From Algoriphagus formosus (GTDB lineage: Bacteria > Bacteroidota > Bacteroidia > Cytophagales > Cyclobacteriaceae): a stretch of DNA of 64,000 nt. The notes under the pieces are model-generated. The model was not told where the DNA came from. It saw nothing but the letters and a program-made list of their open reading frames with translations, and did no database searches. A program made the translations under genes and the position numbers. The DNA lies in the NCBI RefSeq assembly GCF_002807035.1, contig NZ_NIUC01000002.1, positions 1,765,267 through 1,829,266 of the forward strand. Direction: 5' to 3'. Position 1 is the stretch's first letter. The number at the start of each line of letters is the position of its first letter. Shown one piece after another: positions 18,886-27,456 of this stretch.

Positions 18886-19726
18886 TTTTTCTCACCTAAC
18901 CGCCAAGGAGCGTGAATTCCTTTCTTTTCCAGCAAAAAGGGTAAAAGAAATGGGACTGCTGTCTGGAGATATTTTAGATTTTGGTTGTGGCTTTGGTAAG
19001 GATGTTGAATTGCTCAGTCAGCAAGGCCTTTCTGTAGAGGGATATGATAAGCATTACCAACCTAAATATCCAGAAAAGCAATATGATACCATCATTTGTT
19101 TTTATGTTTTGAATGTCTTGCTACCTGAAGAACAATCCAAGGTTTTAATGGAAATATCAGCTTTGCTAAAAGCTAACGGGAAAGCCTATTTTGCTGTTCG
19201 CAGGGATTTGGTTTATGAAGGCTATCGAACGCATAAGGTTCACAAAAAAGCCACCTACCAAACAAATGTGATTTTACCTTTTAAGTCAATTTTCAGAAAT
19301 GATTTTTGTGAAATCTACGAGTATCAGCATTTCAATCAATTAAAAAAGGAAAACTCAGATTGCCCTTTTTGCAATCCTAGCTCAAAAACAGAATTGATAT
19401 TAGAATCGGCACAAGCCTATTCATTATTTGATAAATATCCTGTTAATAAGGGGCATGCTTTAATTATTCCCAAAAGACATGTTTCGGGTTTTTTCGAATT
19501 GAGTTTTAAAGAGCAATCTTCTTGTTTATTCATGCTCAATGAGGTCAAAAAAGAAATCCAAAAAAGATTTAATCCAGATGGATTTAATATTGGAATTAAT
19601 GTAGGAGAAAAAGCTGGCCAAACAGTATTTCATGTCCACATTCATCTTATTCCGAGATATTCAGGTGATGTGGATGATCCAAGGGGAGGGGTTCGAGGGG
19701 TGATTCCGGAGAAAAGGGATTATTGA
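18866..19726 (+). CDS. Fusion of SAM-dependent methyltransferase and HIT-family hydrolase
   Basis: 286 residues from the ATG at 18866; a longer frame from 18839 would overlap the HNH gene more. Residues 1–155 are a class I methyltransferase: motif I is DILDFGCGFGKDVELL (D38–G44), then EGYDKHYQP and ICFYVLNVLL. The D-Y/F-G-C-G-x-G-x-D pattern with YVLNV resembles methyltransferases associated with DNA-modification loci. Residues 164–286 are a HIT domain: the Cys pair C166/C169 in SDCPFCNP, KYPVNKGHALIIPKRH, and the triad HVHIHLIP (H256, H258, H260). HIT enzymes hydrolyse nucleotidyl phosphoramidates, adenylates and dinucleoside polyphosphates. Co-encoded with the overlapping HNH nuclease; methyl acceptor and HIT substrate are unknown. 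Confidence 0.85.
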   Translation: MILKQNNFSHLTAKEREFLSFPAKRVKEMGLLSGDILDFGCGFGKDVELLSQQGLSVEGYDKHYQPKYPEKQYDTIICFYVLNVLLPEEQSKVLMEISALLKANGKAYFAVRRDLVYEGYRTHKVHKKATYQTNVILPFKSIFRNDFCEIYEYQHFNQLKKENSDCPFCNPSSKTELILESAQAYSLFDKYPVNKGHALIIPKRHVSGFFELSFKEQSSCLFMLNEVKKEIQKRFNPDGFNIGINVGEKAGQTVFHVHIHLIPRYSGDVDDPRGGVRGVIPEKRDY

Positions 19727-19937
19727 TTGATTCCATCCTATTGATGTTTATTAAATCAAGTCAATTTACCAAAGGTAACTTACCAAAAGTAAGTTAGATT
19801 TTTCGCACCCTTATTAACCCGGATCATATGCAGTAGAATTCGTAATAGATTGGCTCAGGCGTATTTCGGGTTTCAATTACAGGCTTCCCTTATTTTGAAA
19901 TTCTTCCTTTAAAAAGTTAGCTTGATATTTCAAACCC

Positions 19938-21509
19938 ATGATTATGAATAGAATTCTGTGCCTGATCAGCTTCCTGCTAGTCCTGATGATTGTTAGTTCT
20001 TGCCAAGAAGAACCTACCGCCAAGAAACAACCCAATGTGATCATCATCTTGGCAGATGACTTGGGATACGGGGATATTGGCGCTTTCAATCCAGAAAGTA
20101 AGATTCCCACACCACATATCGATCAATTAGCTCAAGAAGGCATGCGCTTTACGGATGCTCATACTCCCTCGGCAGTTTGTACTCCTACTCGCTATGGATT
20201 GCTGACAGGGCGATATAATTGGCGAAGTAGACTCAAATCAGGAGTCCTGACCGGAAAGTCCAAGGCCCTAATAGAAAAGGAGCGCACAACTATCGCCGAT
20301 GTCCTGAAGAAGGGAGGCTATCACACAGCCTTTATCGGCAAATGGCACTTGGGCTGGAATTGGGGACTGAAAGAGGAAGATAGCCTCCGTGGGGAAGGTT
20401 GGGATGCCCGCGATTTTGATCAATTGGACTTTACAAAAGATGTCACTCATACGCCCAATGACTTGGGCTTTGACTATGCTTATGGACACTCCGGCTCGCT
20501 CGATATGGCACCTTATGTCTATGTCGAAAATGGGAAGGTCACGGCTATCCCCGATACAGTCACAGTCAATACGGGGAAGTATTCCTGGTGGAGAGAGGGA
20601 CCTACTTCTCCGGATTTTGATCATGAGCAGGTGACTCCCAATTTCTTTGAGCGTTCGATTCAGTACATCAAAGATCAATCACAAACAGCTAATCCTTTCT
20701 TTCTATACTTAGCATTGCCTTCACCCCACACCCCAATTTTGCCTCCGGCAGACTGGCAGGGAAAAAGTGGCTTGGTTCCTTATGGGGACTTTATGATGAT
20801 GATTGATGACTATGTGGGTCAAGTGAATGAAGCCATCAAAAAGGCAGGGATAGAAGACAATACCTTGGTGATTTTCACAAGTGATAATGGCGGTTCTCCT
20901 GCTGCAGGTTTGGATGTGATGCAGAAATCGGGGCATTTTTCAAGCCATATCTACCGAGGCCATAAAGCTGATATTTATGAAGGTGGACACCGAGTCCCTT
21001 TTATTGCGAAATGGCCTGCTGAAATTCAAGCAGGAAGTACTAGGACGCAGACCATTTGCCTAACGGATTTGATGGCTACCGCGGCTGATATTATTGATTA
21101 TGAGTTAGGAGAAAATGAAGGAGAGGATAGCTATAGTTTGATGAGTTTATTTGATGTTCAAAATGAAGTACAAACCTTTCGGGAAGCTACAGTCCATCAT
21201 TCTATCGATGGGAGTTTTGCGATCCGTCAGGGAGATTGGAAGCTAATTATGGCTAAAGGGTCAGGTGGATGGAGCTTTCCCAAGCCAGGAGATCCCTTCG
21301 AGGAAGGATTGCCGGAGGTACAGCTTTACAACCTCGCTTCAGACCCTGGAGAAAGTGAAAACCTTCAAGACCAATACCCTGAAAAAGTATCCGATTTGAA
21401 GAAACTCTTGATCAAATACATTCAGGAGGGAAGAAGCACACCTGGACTGCCTCAGTCCAATGACGAATATTCAGCGCCTTGGCCTCAGATTAGTTTTATA
21501 GAAGAGTAA
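19938..21509 (+). CDS. Arylsulfatase A-like sulfatase lipoprotein
   Basis: 523 residues with a signal and lipobox (MIVSSC, then QEEP), so lipid-anchored in the periplasm or outer membrane. The metal-binding start ILADDLGYGDIG and the sulfatase signature SAVCTPTRYGLLTGR show a Cys-type site (C-x-P-x-R) that a formylglycine-generating system must convert. GKWHLGWNWG, FTSDNGGS and GHKADIYEGGHRVPF complete the type I sulfatase pattern. The substrate is a sulfate ester, possibly of an algal or animal glycan. No maturase, SusCD pair or glycosidase adjoins it. The 211-nt stretch upstream contains two small nested hairpins (TTACCAAAGGTAA and CTTACCAAAAGTAAG, near 19768–19796). Confidence 0.93.
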   Translation: MIMNRILCLISFLLVLMIVSSCQEEPTAKKQPNVIIILADDLGYGDIGAFNPESKIPTPHIDQLAQEGMRFTDAHTPSAVCTPTRYGLLTGRYNWRSRLKSGVLTGKSKALIEKERTTIADVLKKGGYHTAFIGKWHLGWNWGLKEEDSLRGEGWDARDFDQLDFTKDVTHTPNDLGFDYAYGHSGSLDMAPYVYVENGKVTAIPDTVTVNTGKYSWWREGPTSPDFDHEQVTPNFFERSIQYIKDQSQTANPFFLYLALPSPHTPILPPADWQGKSGLVPYGDFMMMIDDYVGQVNEAIKKAGIEDNTLVIFTSDNGGSPAAGLDVMQKSGHFSSHIYRGHKADIYEGGHRVPFIAKWPAEIQAGSTRTQTICLTDLMATAADIIDYELGENEGEDSYSLMSLFDVQNEVQTFREATVHHSIDGSFAIRQGDWKLIMAKGSGGWSFPKPGDPFEEGLPEVQLYNLASDPGESENLQDQYPEKVSDLKKLLIKYIQEGRSTPGLPQSNDEYSAPWPQISFIEE

Positions 21510-21521
21510 ATGATGTAAAGC

Positions 21522-21938
21522 TTAGAGTGCCGGACCCTTGTAGATATTTTTTTTCTTACCAAATAGTCCATCGATGGAGATATTTCCTCCTCCCTGAATC
21601 AAGAGTGCCAAAAAGCAGGTGCAGAAAAGTAAGGGGAGTTCTTTTCTGCCAAAAGGATCATCCCAATGGGCGTAGAATGCCGCAGTGAGCATGGTTATGA
21701 TCAGGGGGATGGCGGCTAATCTTACCTTAAACCCAATGATGACTAAGATGGCACAGCCGACCTCAGCGAAGGTAGCAAGGGCCAAGGATATCGTCGGTCC
21801 CAAACCAAAGGGATCGGCAAACTTGACTTCATCAGCCATTAGGCGGTTGATTTTTGGGATACCGTGTGTGAGGATCATTCCTCCGGCACCCAATCGAATG
21901 ATCAATAGTGCTAAGTTCTTTTCTAGGGTTTCTCGCAT
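21522..21938 (-). CDS. DoxX family membrane protein
   Basis: 138 residues with four membrane helices. Family hallmarks are LLIIRLGAGGMILTHGIPKI near the start, the FADPFGLGPTISLALATFAEVG stretch (here split as FADPFGLGP and LALATFAEVG) and an acidic or aromatic loop with HWDDPFGRKE. DoxX proteins are small quinone-linked or redox-associated membrane proteins whose precise role is usually unknown. Convergent with the sulfatase, 12 nt apart. The 262-nt gap upstream (21939–22200) has no gene but holds an inverted repeat, GTTGGAAGT at 21996–22004 with ACTTCCAAC at 22141–22149. Confidence 0.88.
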   Translation of the reverse strand: MRETLEKNLALLIIRLGAGGMILTHGIPKINRLMADEVKFADPFGLGPTISLALATFAEVGCAILVIIGFKVRLAAIPLIITMLTAAFYAHWDDPFGRKELPLLFCTCFLALLIQGGGNISIDGLFGKKKNIYKGPAL

Positions 21939-22200
21939 TGGATTAAGGGGTTTTTAAAAAAGATCGATAATCCGAAAATACTACGATTGGGGAAAGTTGG
22001 AAGTTAAATGTTTTTGATAAGGGGTAAAATGGGATGGTTGGTTGAATCTTTAATCCTTTGATAGGAATTGAATGGCATCATCCGTCGGAGATTAGATATC
22101 CAAATCAAATCGGCAACATGCTTCCAACTCCCATCTTCCTACTTCCAACCCATAAAGATTGGAAACTATTTTTGGCCCAATATTTTTACTAATCAGCCAC

Positions 22201-23448
22201 TTAATTAAACCTTCCAACATCAAATCCGCCTAATTCCATTGTAGGTTCTTTTTGCTGATGGAGTTCGGCAAGAAGCCTTCCCGTAGCGGGTGCCATGGAG
22301 ATTCCCATCATGGAATGCCCACTGCCTACCAAGACATTGGAATAGCCCGGCGCATGGCCGATGTAGGGTAAGCCATCCGGGGAGCAGGGCCGAAGTCCCT
22401 TCCAGATGTCGGTTTCATTGGGGAATTGCGCTTGAAAGTCCGGATAGTAACGGTTGATCGACTCAAAAATTCCCTCTACTCGTTTCATGTCGATTTTTTG
22501 ATTGGTGCCTGCAATCTCCATCGTACCTCCAAATCGAATCTTGTTTCCATATGGACTCACTGCGACCTTCATTTCGGTTAGGATGCTAGCTTGCTTGATT
22601 TCAGGCTGGTTTTTTTGGATAAAAGAGTACCCTTTTCCACCCATCATGGGAAGGGAAAATCCTAGTTTTTTCGCTAACTCACCAGACCAAGAGCCCCCGC
22701 AAAGCAGGACCTTCTCAGCTTCTATTTTCCCTTTGTCAGTTAAGACGGCTTCTACTTTTTCACCAGACTTTTCAAATCCTAATACTTGGGTTTCAGTTAG
22801 AAATTCGACTCCTTTTTCTTCCAGATACGTTTTCAGAAAACTGTACAAAGCACCCGGGTCGAGGTGGGCATCACCGGGAAAAAGTACTGCCCCTCGAGCT
22901 TTTACTTCCAAGTTGGGTTCGATCCTTTGGATATCGGCAGGGCTGAGGATTTCCGCGGCTAAACCGTGCTTTCTGGCAACATGAGCAAATTCTATTTCTT
23001 CTTTTTCGACAGCCTCTGTCTGATAGACCATCATCAAACCTTTTTCCTGAAAAGCCAAGGCTGCCTCCGGGTGATTTTCCCGAAAAGACAAATAGAGGGA
23101 CTTCGAAAGCAGGGAGATATTCTTGAGATAAGGAATGGCTTTTTCGACCTGTTTTTGGTTGGCAGATTTGAAAAAGAGTAAACTCCACTGCAAAAGCTTG
23201 TAATCGAAGCGGGGATGGATGTAAAAAGGGCTTTTGGAGGAAAACATCCAAGAAATCCCCTTGGCAATCATACCGGGCGCGGCAAGTGGGATGATGTGAC
23301 TGGGTACGATCATGCCCGCATTTCCTGTGGAGCAATTGTCCTTCAGGTCTGTGCGGTCGATGACTTTCACTTCTATGCCTTCCTGCTGCAAGAAATAAGC
23401 GGTGAAGAGTCCTACTATTCCTCCGCCGATGATGATGGTTGGTTTCAT
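22201..23448 (-). CDS. FAD-dependent D-amino-acid dehydrogenase, probable D-hydroxyproline dehydrogenase
   Basis: 415 residues, DadA-like. The FAD-binding Rossmann motif is at the start (IIGGGIVGLFTAYFLQQEG), followed by SCTGNAG-type residues (CSTGNAGMIVPSH) and a C-terminal FAD contact (GLRPCSPDGLPYIG, then LVGSGHSMMGISMAPATG). The family oxidises D-amino acids and passes electrons to quinones. Beside a hydroxyproline epimerase, a DapA-like deaminase and a semialdehyde dehydrogenase, the expected reaction is cis-4-hydroxy-D-proline to 1-pyrroline-4-hydroxy-2-carboxylate. The substrate is inferred from context; plain D-proline or D-alanine are the alternatives. Confidence 0.85.
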   Translation of the reverse strand: MKPTIIIGGGIVGLFTAYFLQQEGIEVKVIDRTDLKDNCSTGNAGMIVPSHIIPLAAPGMIAKGISWMFSSKSPFYIHPRFDYKLLQWSLLFFKSANQKQVEKAIPYLKNISLLSKSLYLSFRENHPEAALAFQEKGLMMVYQTEAVEKEEIEFAHVARKHGLAAEILSPADIQRIEPNLEVKARGAVLFPGDAHLDPGALYSFLKTYLEEKGVEFLTETQVLGFEKSGEKVEAVLTDKGKIEAEKVLLCGGSWSGELAKKLGFSLPMMGGKGYSFIQKNQPEIKQASILTEMKVAVSPYGNKIRFGGTMEIAGTNQKIDMKRVEGIFESINRYYPDFQAQFPNETDIWKGLRPCSPDGLPYIGHAPGYSNVLVGSGHSMMGISMAPATGRLLAELHQQKEPTMELGGFDVGRFN

Positions 23449-23455
23449 AACATCT

Positions 23456-23515
23456 GTACCAAGTACGAGGTAAAAAGTACCAAGAAGCGATGAAATACTT
23501 CGTACTTGGTACTTT
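23456..23515. repeat. Inverted repeat with alternative pairings (GTACTTGGTAC family)
   Basis: GTACCAAGTACGA (23456–23468) is perfectly complementary to TCGTACTTGGTAC (23500–23512). A second left arm, AAAGTACCAAG at 23474–23484, pairs with CTTGGTACTTT at 23505–23515. The two left arms compete for one right arm. It occupies the 80-nt gap between the epimerase and dehydrogenase genes. Confidence 0.75.
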
Positions 23516-23528
23516 CTACATTGTACAA

Positions 23529-24533
23529 TTAAATTACTTGAAATCCATGCACATAAGGATCGTCTTCATCTAGAATAATGGTATTGTATCCGTAAACCTT
23601 CGCCCAACCTTCTATGCTTGGAACGATAGCTGCTTTCCCTCCGATCTCGGTCACTTCTTCTATCCTTCCGATGAACTTCGAACCGATAAAGCTTTCATGG
23701 ATGAATTCATCTCCGGGCTTCAGCTTCCCTTTGGCAAACCACTGAGCCATACGTGCCGAGGTGCCGGTCCCACAAGGAGATCGGTCTATGGCCTTATCCC
23801 CATAAAATACGGCATTGCGAGCAGTACTGCCCTTGTCCAAGGTTTCACCCGTCCACATGACATGGGAAAGGCCTCGGATTTTTTCATGATCCGGATGGAC
23901 AAAGTCATAGTGCTCATTCATTTTGGAACGAAGGTTTCTGGCCATGCTGATTAGTTGTTCGGCTTTGAAATGCTCCAAACCGGGAAAGTTTTCCTGCGGA
24001 TCGACAATGCAATAGAAGTTTCCTCCGTAAGCCACATCCACTTTCAGTTTGCCAAGTTCTTCGATCTCGATTTCCAGATTTTCCGCTGCCAAATAACTTT
24101 TGACATTGGTCAGTTTAACTGATTTGACCTTTTTGCCTTCCTGTTTGTATTCCACCAAGACTAAGCCTGCGGGAGCTTCCATTCGCAAGAAACCGGGAGT
24201 TTTTGGATAGATCAATCCCTCTTCGATAGCGATCGTAATTGTGCCGATGGTGCCATGCCCACACATGGGAAGGCAACCGGAAGTCTCTATAAAAAGGATG
24301 GCAAAATCATTATCCGGATCATGCGGAGGGAATAGCATGGAGCCCGACATCATATCATGACCCCGTGGCTCAAACATCAGCCCGGTTCGGATCCAATCGT
24401 AATTTTCAAGAAAATATTGGCGCTTTTCCAACATAGTTTTCCCTTTTAGAAAAGGAACACCACCGGAAACTACCCTTACGGGATTACCGCAGGTATGCGC
24501 ATCGATGCAACTAAAAGTGTGACGGGATGACAT
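23529..24533 (-). CDS. lhpA: 4-hydroxyproline 2-epimerase (proline racemase family)
   Basis: 334 residues. It converts trans-4-hydroxy-L-proline to cis-4-hydroxy-D-proline in the cytoplasm without cofactor. Both catalytic cysteines of the two-base mechanism are present: C91 in LPMCGHGTIG and C254 in DRSPCGTGTSARM. A Thr at the second or Ser at the first place would instead suggest the trans-3-hydroxyproline dehydratase or other subgroups. DAHTCGNPVRVV near the start is typical. It is flanked by the dehydrogenase downstream and the aldehyde dehydrogenase upstream on the same strand, giving step one of the pathway. Confidence 0.92.
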   Translation of the reverse strand: MSSRHTFSCIDAHTCGNPVRVVSGGVPFLKGKTMLEKRQYFLENYDWIRTGLMFEPRGHDMMSGSMLFPPHDPDNDFAILFIETSGCLPMCGHGTIGTITIAIEEGLIYPKTPGFLRMEAPAGLVLVEYKQEGKKVKSVKLTNVKSYLAAENLEIEIEELGKLKVDVAYGGNFYCIVDPQENFPGLEHFKAEQLISMARNLRSKMNEHYDFVHPDHEKIRGLSHVMWTGETLDKGSTARNAVFYGDKAIDRSPCGTGTSARMAQWFAKGKLKPGDEFIHESFIGSKFIGRIEEVTEIGGKAAIVPSIEGWAKVYGYNTIILDEDDPYVHGFQVI

Positions 24534-24561
24534 TTTAGAGGATTAGAAGGTTTTTTTGAAT

Positions 24562-24709
24562 AAGATAGAATCGAAAATCATTTTTTTTTGCCTAAGCTAA
24601 TAAGATAGCTACGCAGATAAGTAAGATATGTCCGCTAATGCGGACAAGATAACAGAGATTCGACTGTATCTTGGCCGATTTTTCGGCCATATCTTGCGAA
24701 GCGTATCTT
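24562..24709. repeat. AAGATA/TATCTT repeat cluster with two hairpins
   Basis: AAGATA occurs at 24562, 24602, 24623 and 24646 and the inverted TATCTT at 24667, 24690 and 24704. The last two direct copies and the first two inverted ones are 23 bp apart, and each such interval encloses a hairpin: TGTCCGC-TAAT-GCGGACA and TGGCCGA-TTTTT-CGGCCA. This fills the gap between the aldehyde dehydrogenase and epimerase genes; no gene is visible there. Same family as 57298–57633. Confidence 0.75.
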
Positions 24710-24719
24710 TCAAATTTTC

Positions 24720-26165
24720 TTACTTTTCATATCCTCCATCCACCATTCTCCAAATCCCCAATGGATTTCCATCCTTCAAAGCTTCCGGGAGTAATTCCTG
24801 TGGCATATCCTGAAAGGCGATCGGTCGGGCAAAGCGCTTAATCGCATAGGCGCCGACGGAAGTGCTTCGTGCATCCGTTGTAGATGGGTAAGGTCCTCCG
24901 TGCTGCATGGCATGACCAACTTCCACTCCGGTTGGCACTCCCTTGAAAAGAAGTCGACCACACTTCTCTTCCAGTAGGTTGATCAGAAAAAGCTGATTCT
25001 TGAGTTCCTCAGATTCTGCCCACACCGTGATGGTCAACTGACCATGTAAATGCTTTGCGATTTCCTGTAGTTCAGCCTCACTTTCATAAATTACCATCAT
25101 CGCGAAAGCTCCAAAGACTTCCTGTTGGAAAACAGAATCTTTCAACCAGTCACTTGCTTTGATCTCCGCCAAAGCCGTGCTACCGTTGATCAGGTGCTGT
25201 GCATCAGCTACTTTGACCCATCGAAGTTCCTCTCTCGATTGGAGAAACTGCAGAGAATTGTAATAAGCCTCCGCTATTCCCGGGTGCAGCATGGGGGCAG
25301 AAGCGATGTCATTCATCTCTTCGGCAATGGCTTTTTCAAATGCTCCAGCTTGGTCTTTGGGGACGAAAATCAAACCTGGATTCGTGCAAAATTGCCCTAC
25401 ACCCAAGGTCAAGGAACCCACGAAAGCTTTTGCAAGTGCATCATTATCATTTTTCAGTTTTTGAGGAAAGCAGAAAATCGGATTAACCGAACCCATCTCT
25501 GCAAAAACCGGAATGGGTTCTTCTCGCTGATTGGCTAGGTCGAATAAGGCTTTCCCTCCGGTATGTGAACCGGTAAAGGCGACGGCTTTTGCCAATGGAT
25601 GCTTGACTAAAGCTTGTCCTTCCGCAATTCCACCTTCTACATGCGTAAAGAGCGCTTGCGGAAGATTGCTCTTTGAGATGGCTTGATGGATGCAGTCAGC
25701 TACTTTTTTGGAAGTTTCGGGATGGGCAGGGTGCGCTTTGTAAATCACAGGACAACCTGCTGCTAGAGCAGAAATGGTATCTCCACCTGCGGTGGAAAAT
25801 GCCAAAGGAAAATTGCTCGCACCAAATACGACCACCGGTCCCAAAGGTGTTAACATCCGACGGATATCTGCTCGGGGCAGGGGTGTGCGCTCCGGCATGG
25901 CAGGATCAACGGTGGCTTCTACCCAACTTCCTTCCTTAACCAGATTGGCGAAAAGTCGGATTTGCCCCACTGTTCTGCCTAGTTCACCATTGATTCTTCC
26001 ATCCGGTAGATTGGATTCTACCACGGCAAGGGATACGATTTCGGATCTATTTGCTTCTAGGATCTCTGCTAGGTTCGTCAAAAAATCTGATTTCTCCCGT
26101 CCAGAGATATTTTTATAGAAAAGAAATGCTTCTTGTGCTGCGTTGAAAAGATTGTCTAGGTTCAT
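24720..26165 (-). CDS. 2-oxoglutarate semialdehyde (2,5-dioxovalerate) dehydrogenase, NADP-type ALDH
   Basis: 481 residues from the ATG at 26165; the longer frame to 26231 runs into intergenic repeats. Aldehyde dehydrogenase fold: VVFGASNFPLAFSTAGGDT near the cofactor site, FTGSHTGGKALF, the general base in VFAEMGSVNPIF, and the catalytic Cys in GQFCTNPGLIF (about residue 258). The closest named group is the alpha-ketoglutaric semialdehyde dehydrogenase type that ends pentose, sugar-acid and hydroxyproline breakdown. Here the neighbours point to the hydroxyproline pathway, oxidising the semialdehyde to 2-oxoglutarate for the TCA cycle. Confidence 0.9.
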   Translation of the reverse strand: MNLDNLFNAAQEAFLFYKNISGREKSDFLTNLAEILEANRSEIVSLAVVESNLPDGRINGELGRTVGQIRLFANLVKEGSWVEATVDPAMPERTPLPRADIRRMLTPLGPVVVFGASNFPLAFSTAGGDTISALAAGCPVIYKAHPAHPETSKKVADCIHQAISKSNLPQALFTHVEGGIAEGQALVKHPLAKAVAFTGSHTGGKALFDLANQREEPIPVFAEMGSVNPIFCFPQKLKNDNDALAKAFVGSLTLGVGQFCTNPGLIFVPKDQAGAFEKAIAEEMNDIASAPMLHPGIAEAYYNSLQFLQSREELRWVKVADAQHLINGSTALAEIKASDWLKDSVFQQEVFGAFAMMVIYESEAELQEIAKHLHGQLTITVWAESEELKNQLFLINLLEEKCGRLLFKGVPTGVEVGHAMQHGGPYPSTTDARSTSVGAYAIKRFARPIAFQDMPQELLPEALKDGNPLGIWRMVDGGYEK

Positions 26166-26182
26166 GATTTTTTGATTTTTTA

Positions 26183-26236
26183 GAAATACTATTGAAATAC
26201 TTTGAAATAAATCCCGCAAGCGGTGCGGCATATTTC
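26183..26236. repeat. GAAATA repeat cluster upstream of the aldehyde dehydrogenase
   Basis: GAAATA at 26183, 26194 and 26204 (11 and 10 bp apart), a short GC-rich palindrome (CCGCAAGCGGTGCGG), then the inverted TATTTC at 26231. It belongs to the RARATA family also seen at 24.6, 57.3–57.6 and 58.5 kb and lies in the leader of the dehydrogenase gene. Confidence 0.6.
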
Positions 26237-26258
26237 GAGATTGGCTAAAAAGAATTGT

Positions 26259-26351
26259 GTTCCGTCATCGCGATTCCGACAAGGTCGGGAGAAGCTATCT
26301 CCATATTGATTAAAATTTAATCAGAATAGATTACTTCACTTCGTTCGCAAT
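26259..26351 (-). repeat. REP/MITE-like palindromic element, copy A
   Basis: On the minus strand the element begins with a 33-nt arm matching copy B (62410–62442) at 32 of 33 positions and ends with 15 nt (26259–26273) identical to copy B's other end. The middles differ; copy A contains a CCGAC-AAG-GTCGG hairpin at 26276–26288. The two ends of each element are imperfect inverted repeats of each other. It lies between the deaminase and aldehyde dehydrogenase genes, so the 240-nt gap is filled by two repeat types. Confidence 0.8.
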
Positions 26352-26405
26352 GACGAAAACCTTTTGAGCCAATCTCATATCTCAATTGTATTTCCACTGT
26401 ATAAT

Positions 26406-27296
26406 TTATAATAACGGGCGATTTTTGATCCCATCCAAAATGATTTTCTCAATTCTTTCCCGCTCTTCACCGATCAGTGTCAATCGAGGGGCACGGACAT
26501 GCTCAGAACCGATGCCACAGTGTTGTTCGGCTAGTTTGATATATTGAACCAATTTTGGATGAATGTCGAGTTCAAGCAATGGTAAAAACCATCGGTAGAT
26601 TTCCCGAGCTTCTTCGATTTTTCCCTCTTGAACTAGATTAAAAATAGTCACAGTTTCCTTGGGAAAGGCACAAACCAATCCAGCGACCCATCCTACGGCA
26701 CCCATCAGTAATTCCTCCATGGCTAAGGTATCTACGCCGCAGAGAATTTGATAGCGATCTCCAAAGCGATTGATCATTCGGGTGACATTTGAGATATCCC
26801 GTGTAGATTCTTTGATGGCTTGGATGTTTTCGCATTCCGCGAGCTCGGCAAACATATCGATGGTCACCAAGGTCTTGTAGTCCACGGGATTGTTGTAAAT
26901 CATCATGGGTAATTGGGTGGATTTGGAGACCGTTTTGAAATAGGTGACGACTTCGCGTGCGTCCGCTGCGTAGCGCATAGGCGGAAGGATCATCAATCCG
27001 GAAGCTCCTAGTTCCTCTGCTTTTTTTGCCCAAAACAGCGCATCCTGCGTCGCTCCTTCGGCGATGTTGAGGATTACAGGGACTTTTCCCTGAAGATGAT
27101 TAACAGTTTCCCGGGTAAGCGTAATTTTCTCCTCCTGAGATAGTACAGAGCTTTCACCCAAAGTTCCACCCAATATGATTCCGTGTACTCCCGACTCCAA
27201 TTGGTAGTCCAGGTTTTTGAAAAAGAGATCCATGTCCAGACTTCCGTCTGCATGGAATTTCGTAGTGACAGCTGGGAATACGCCTTTCCAGTTCAT
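26406..27296 (-). CDS. DapA-family lyase, probable 1-pyrroline-4-hydroxy-2-carboxylate deaminase
   Basis: 296 residues, class I aldolase of the dihydrodipicolinate synthase/N-acetylneuraminate lyase family. The Schiff-base Lys162 is in IQAIKESTRD and the partner Tyr134 in MMIYNNPVDY; GTLGESSVLSQEE is the substrate-carboxylate loop with a GTLGES form. In the hydroxyproline pathway this family deaminates and dehydrates 1-pyrroline-4-hydroxy-2-carboxylate to 2-oxoglutarate semialdehyde. Function is inferred from the gene cluster, as sequence alone does not separate family members. It is the gene nearest the divergent AraC regulator, with a candidate promoter in the shared 160-nt gap. Confidence 0.87.
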   Translation of the reverse strand: MNWKGVFPAVTTKFHADGSLDMDLFFKNLDYQLESGVHGIILGGTLGESSVLSQEEKITLTRETVNHLQGKVPVILNIAEGATQDALFWAKKAEELGASGLMILPPMRYAADAREVVTYFKTVSKSTQLPMMIYNNPVDYKTLVTIDMFAELAECENIQAIKESTRDISNVTRMINRFGDRYQILCGVDTLAMEELLMGAVGWVAGLVCAFPKETVTIFNLVQEGKIEEAREIYRWFLPLLELDIHPKLVQYIKLAEQHCGIGSEHVRAPRLTLIGEERERIEKIILDGIKNRPLL

Positions 27297-27340
27297 AGTT
27301 TTTTAATTTTTTACCACTTGGGGCACTGAGATTTTTATTC

Positions 27341-27348
27341 AAAAGTAT
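27341..27348 (-). promoter_or_regulatory. Candidate -7 promoter element for the hydroxyproline genes
   Basis: On the minus strand TACTTTTG matches the Bacteroidota -7 consensus TAnnTTTG exactly, 44 nt upstream of the deaminase start. A matching -33 TTG is not convincing, which could mean activation by the divergent AraC protein. Confidence 0.35.
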
Positions 27349-27456
27349 AAGATGTGTGGAGGAAAATCTTTCACAGGGTTACTTCATTCTAATACTATAT
27401 TGATCATAATTGGGCTGAATCGAATTTTTTTAGTGAATTTCATATTAATTTGAGAT

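Noticed and set aside
22502..22984. A 160-codon plus-strand frame opposite the D-amino-acid dehydrogenase
   Set aside because: Antisense shadow of a conserved gene with no recognisable domain.
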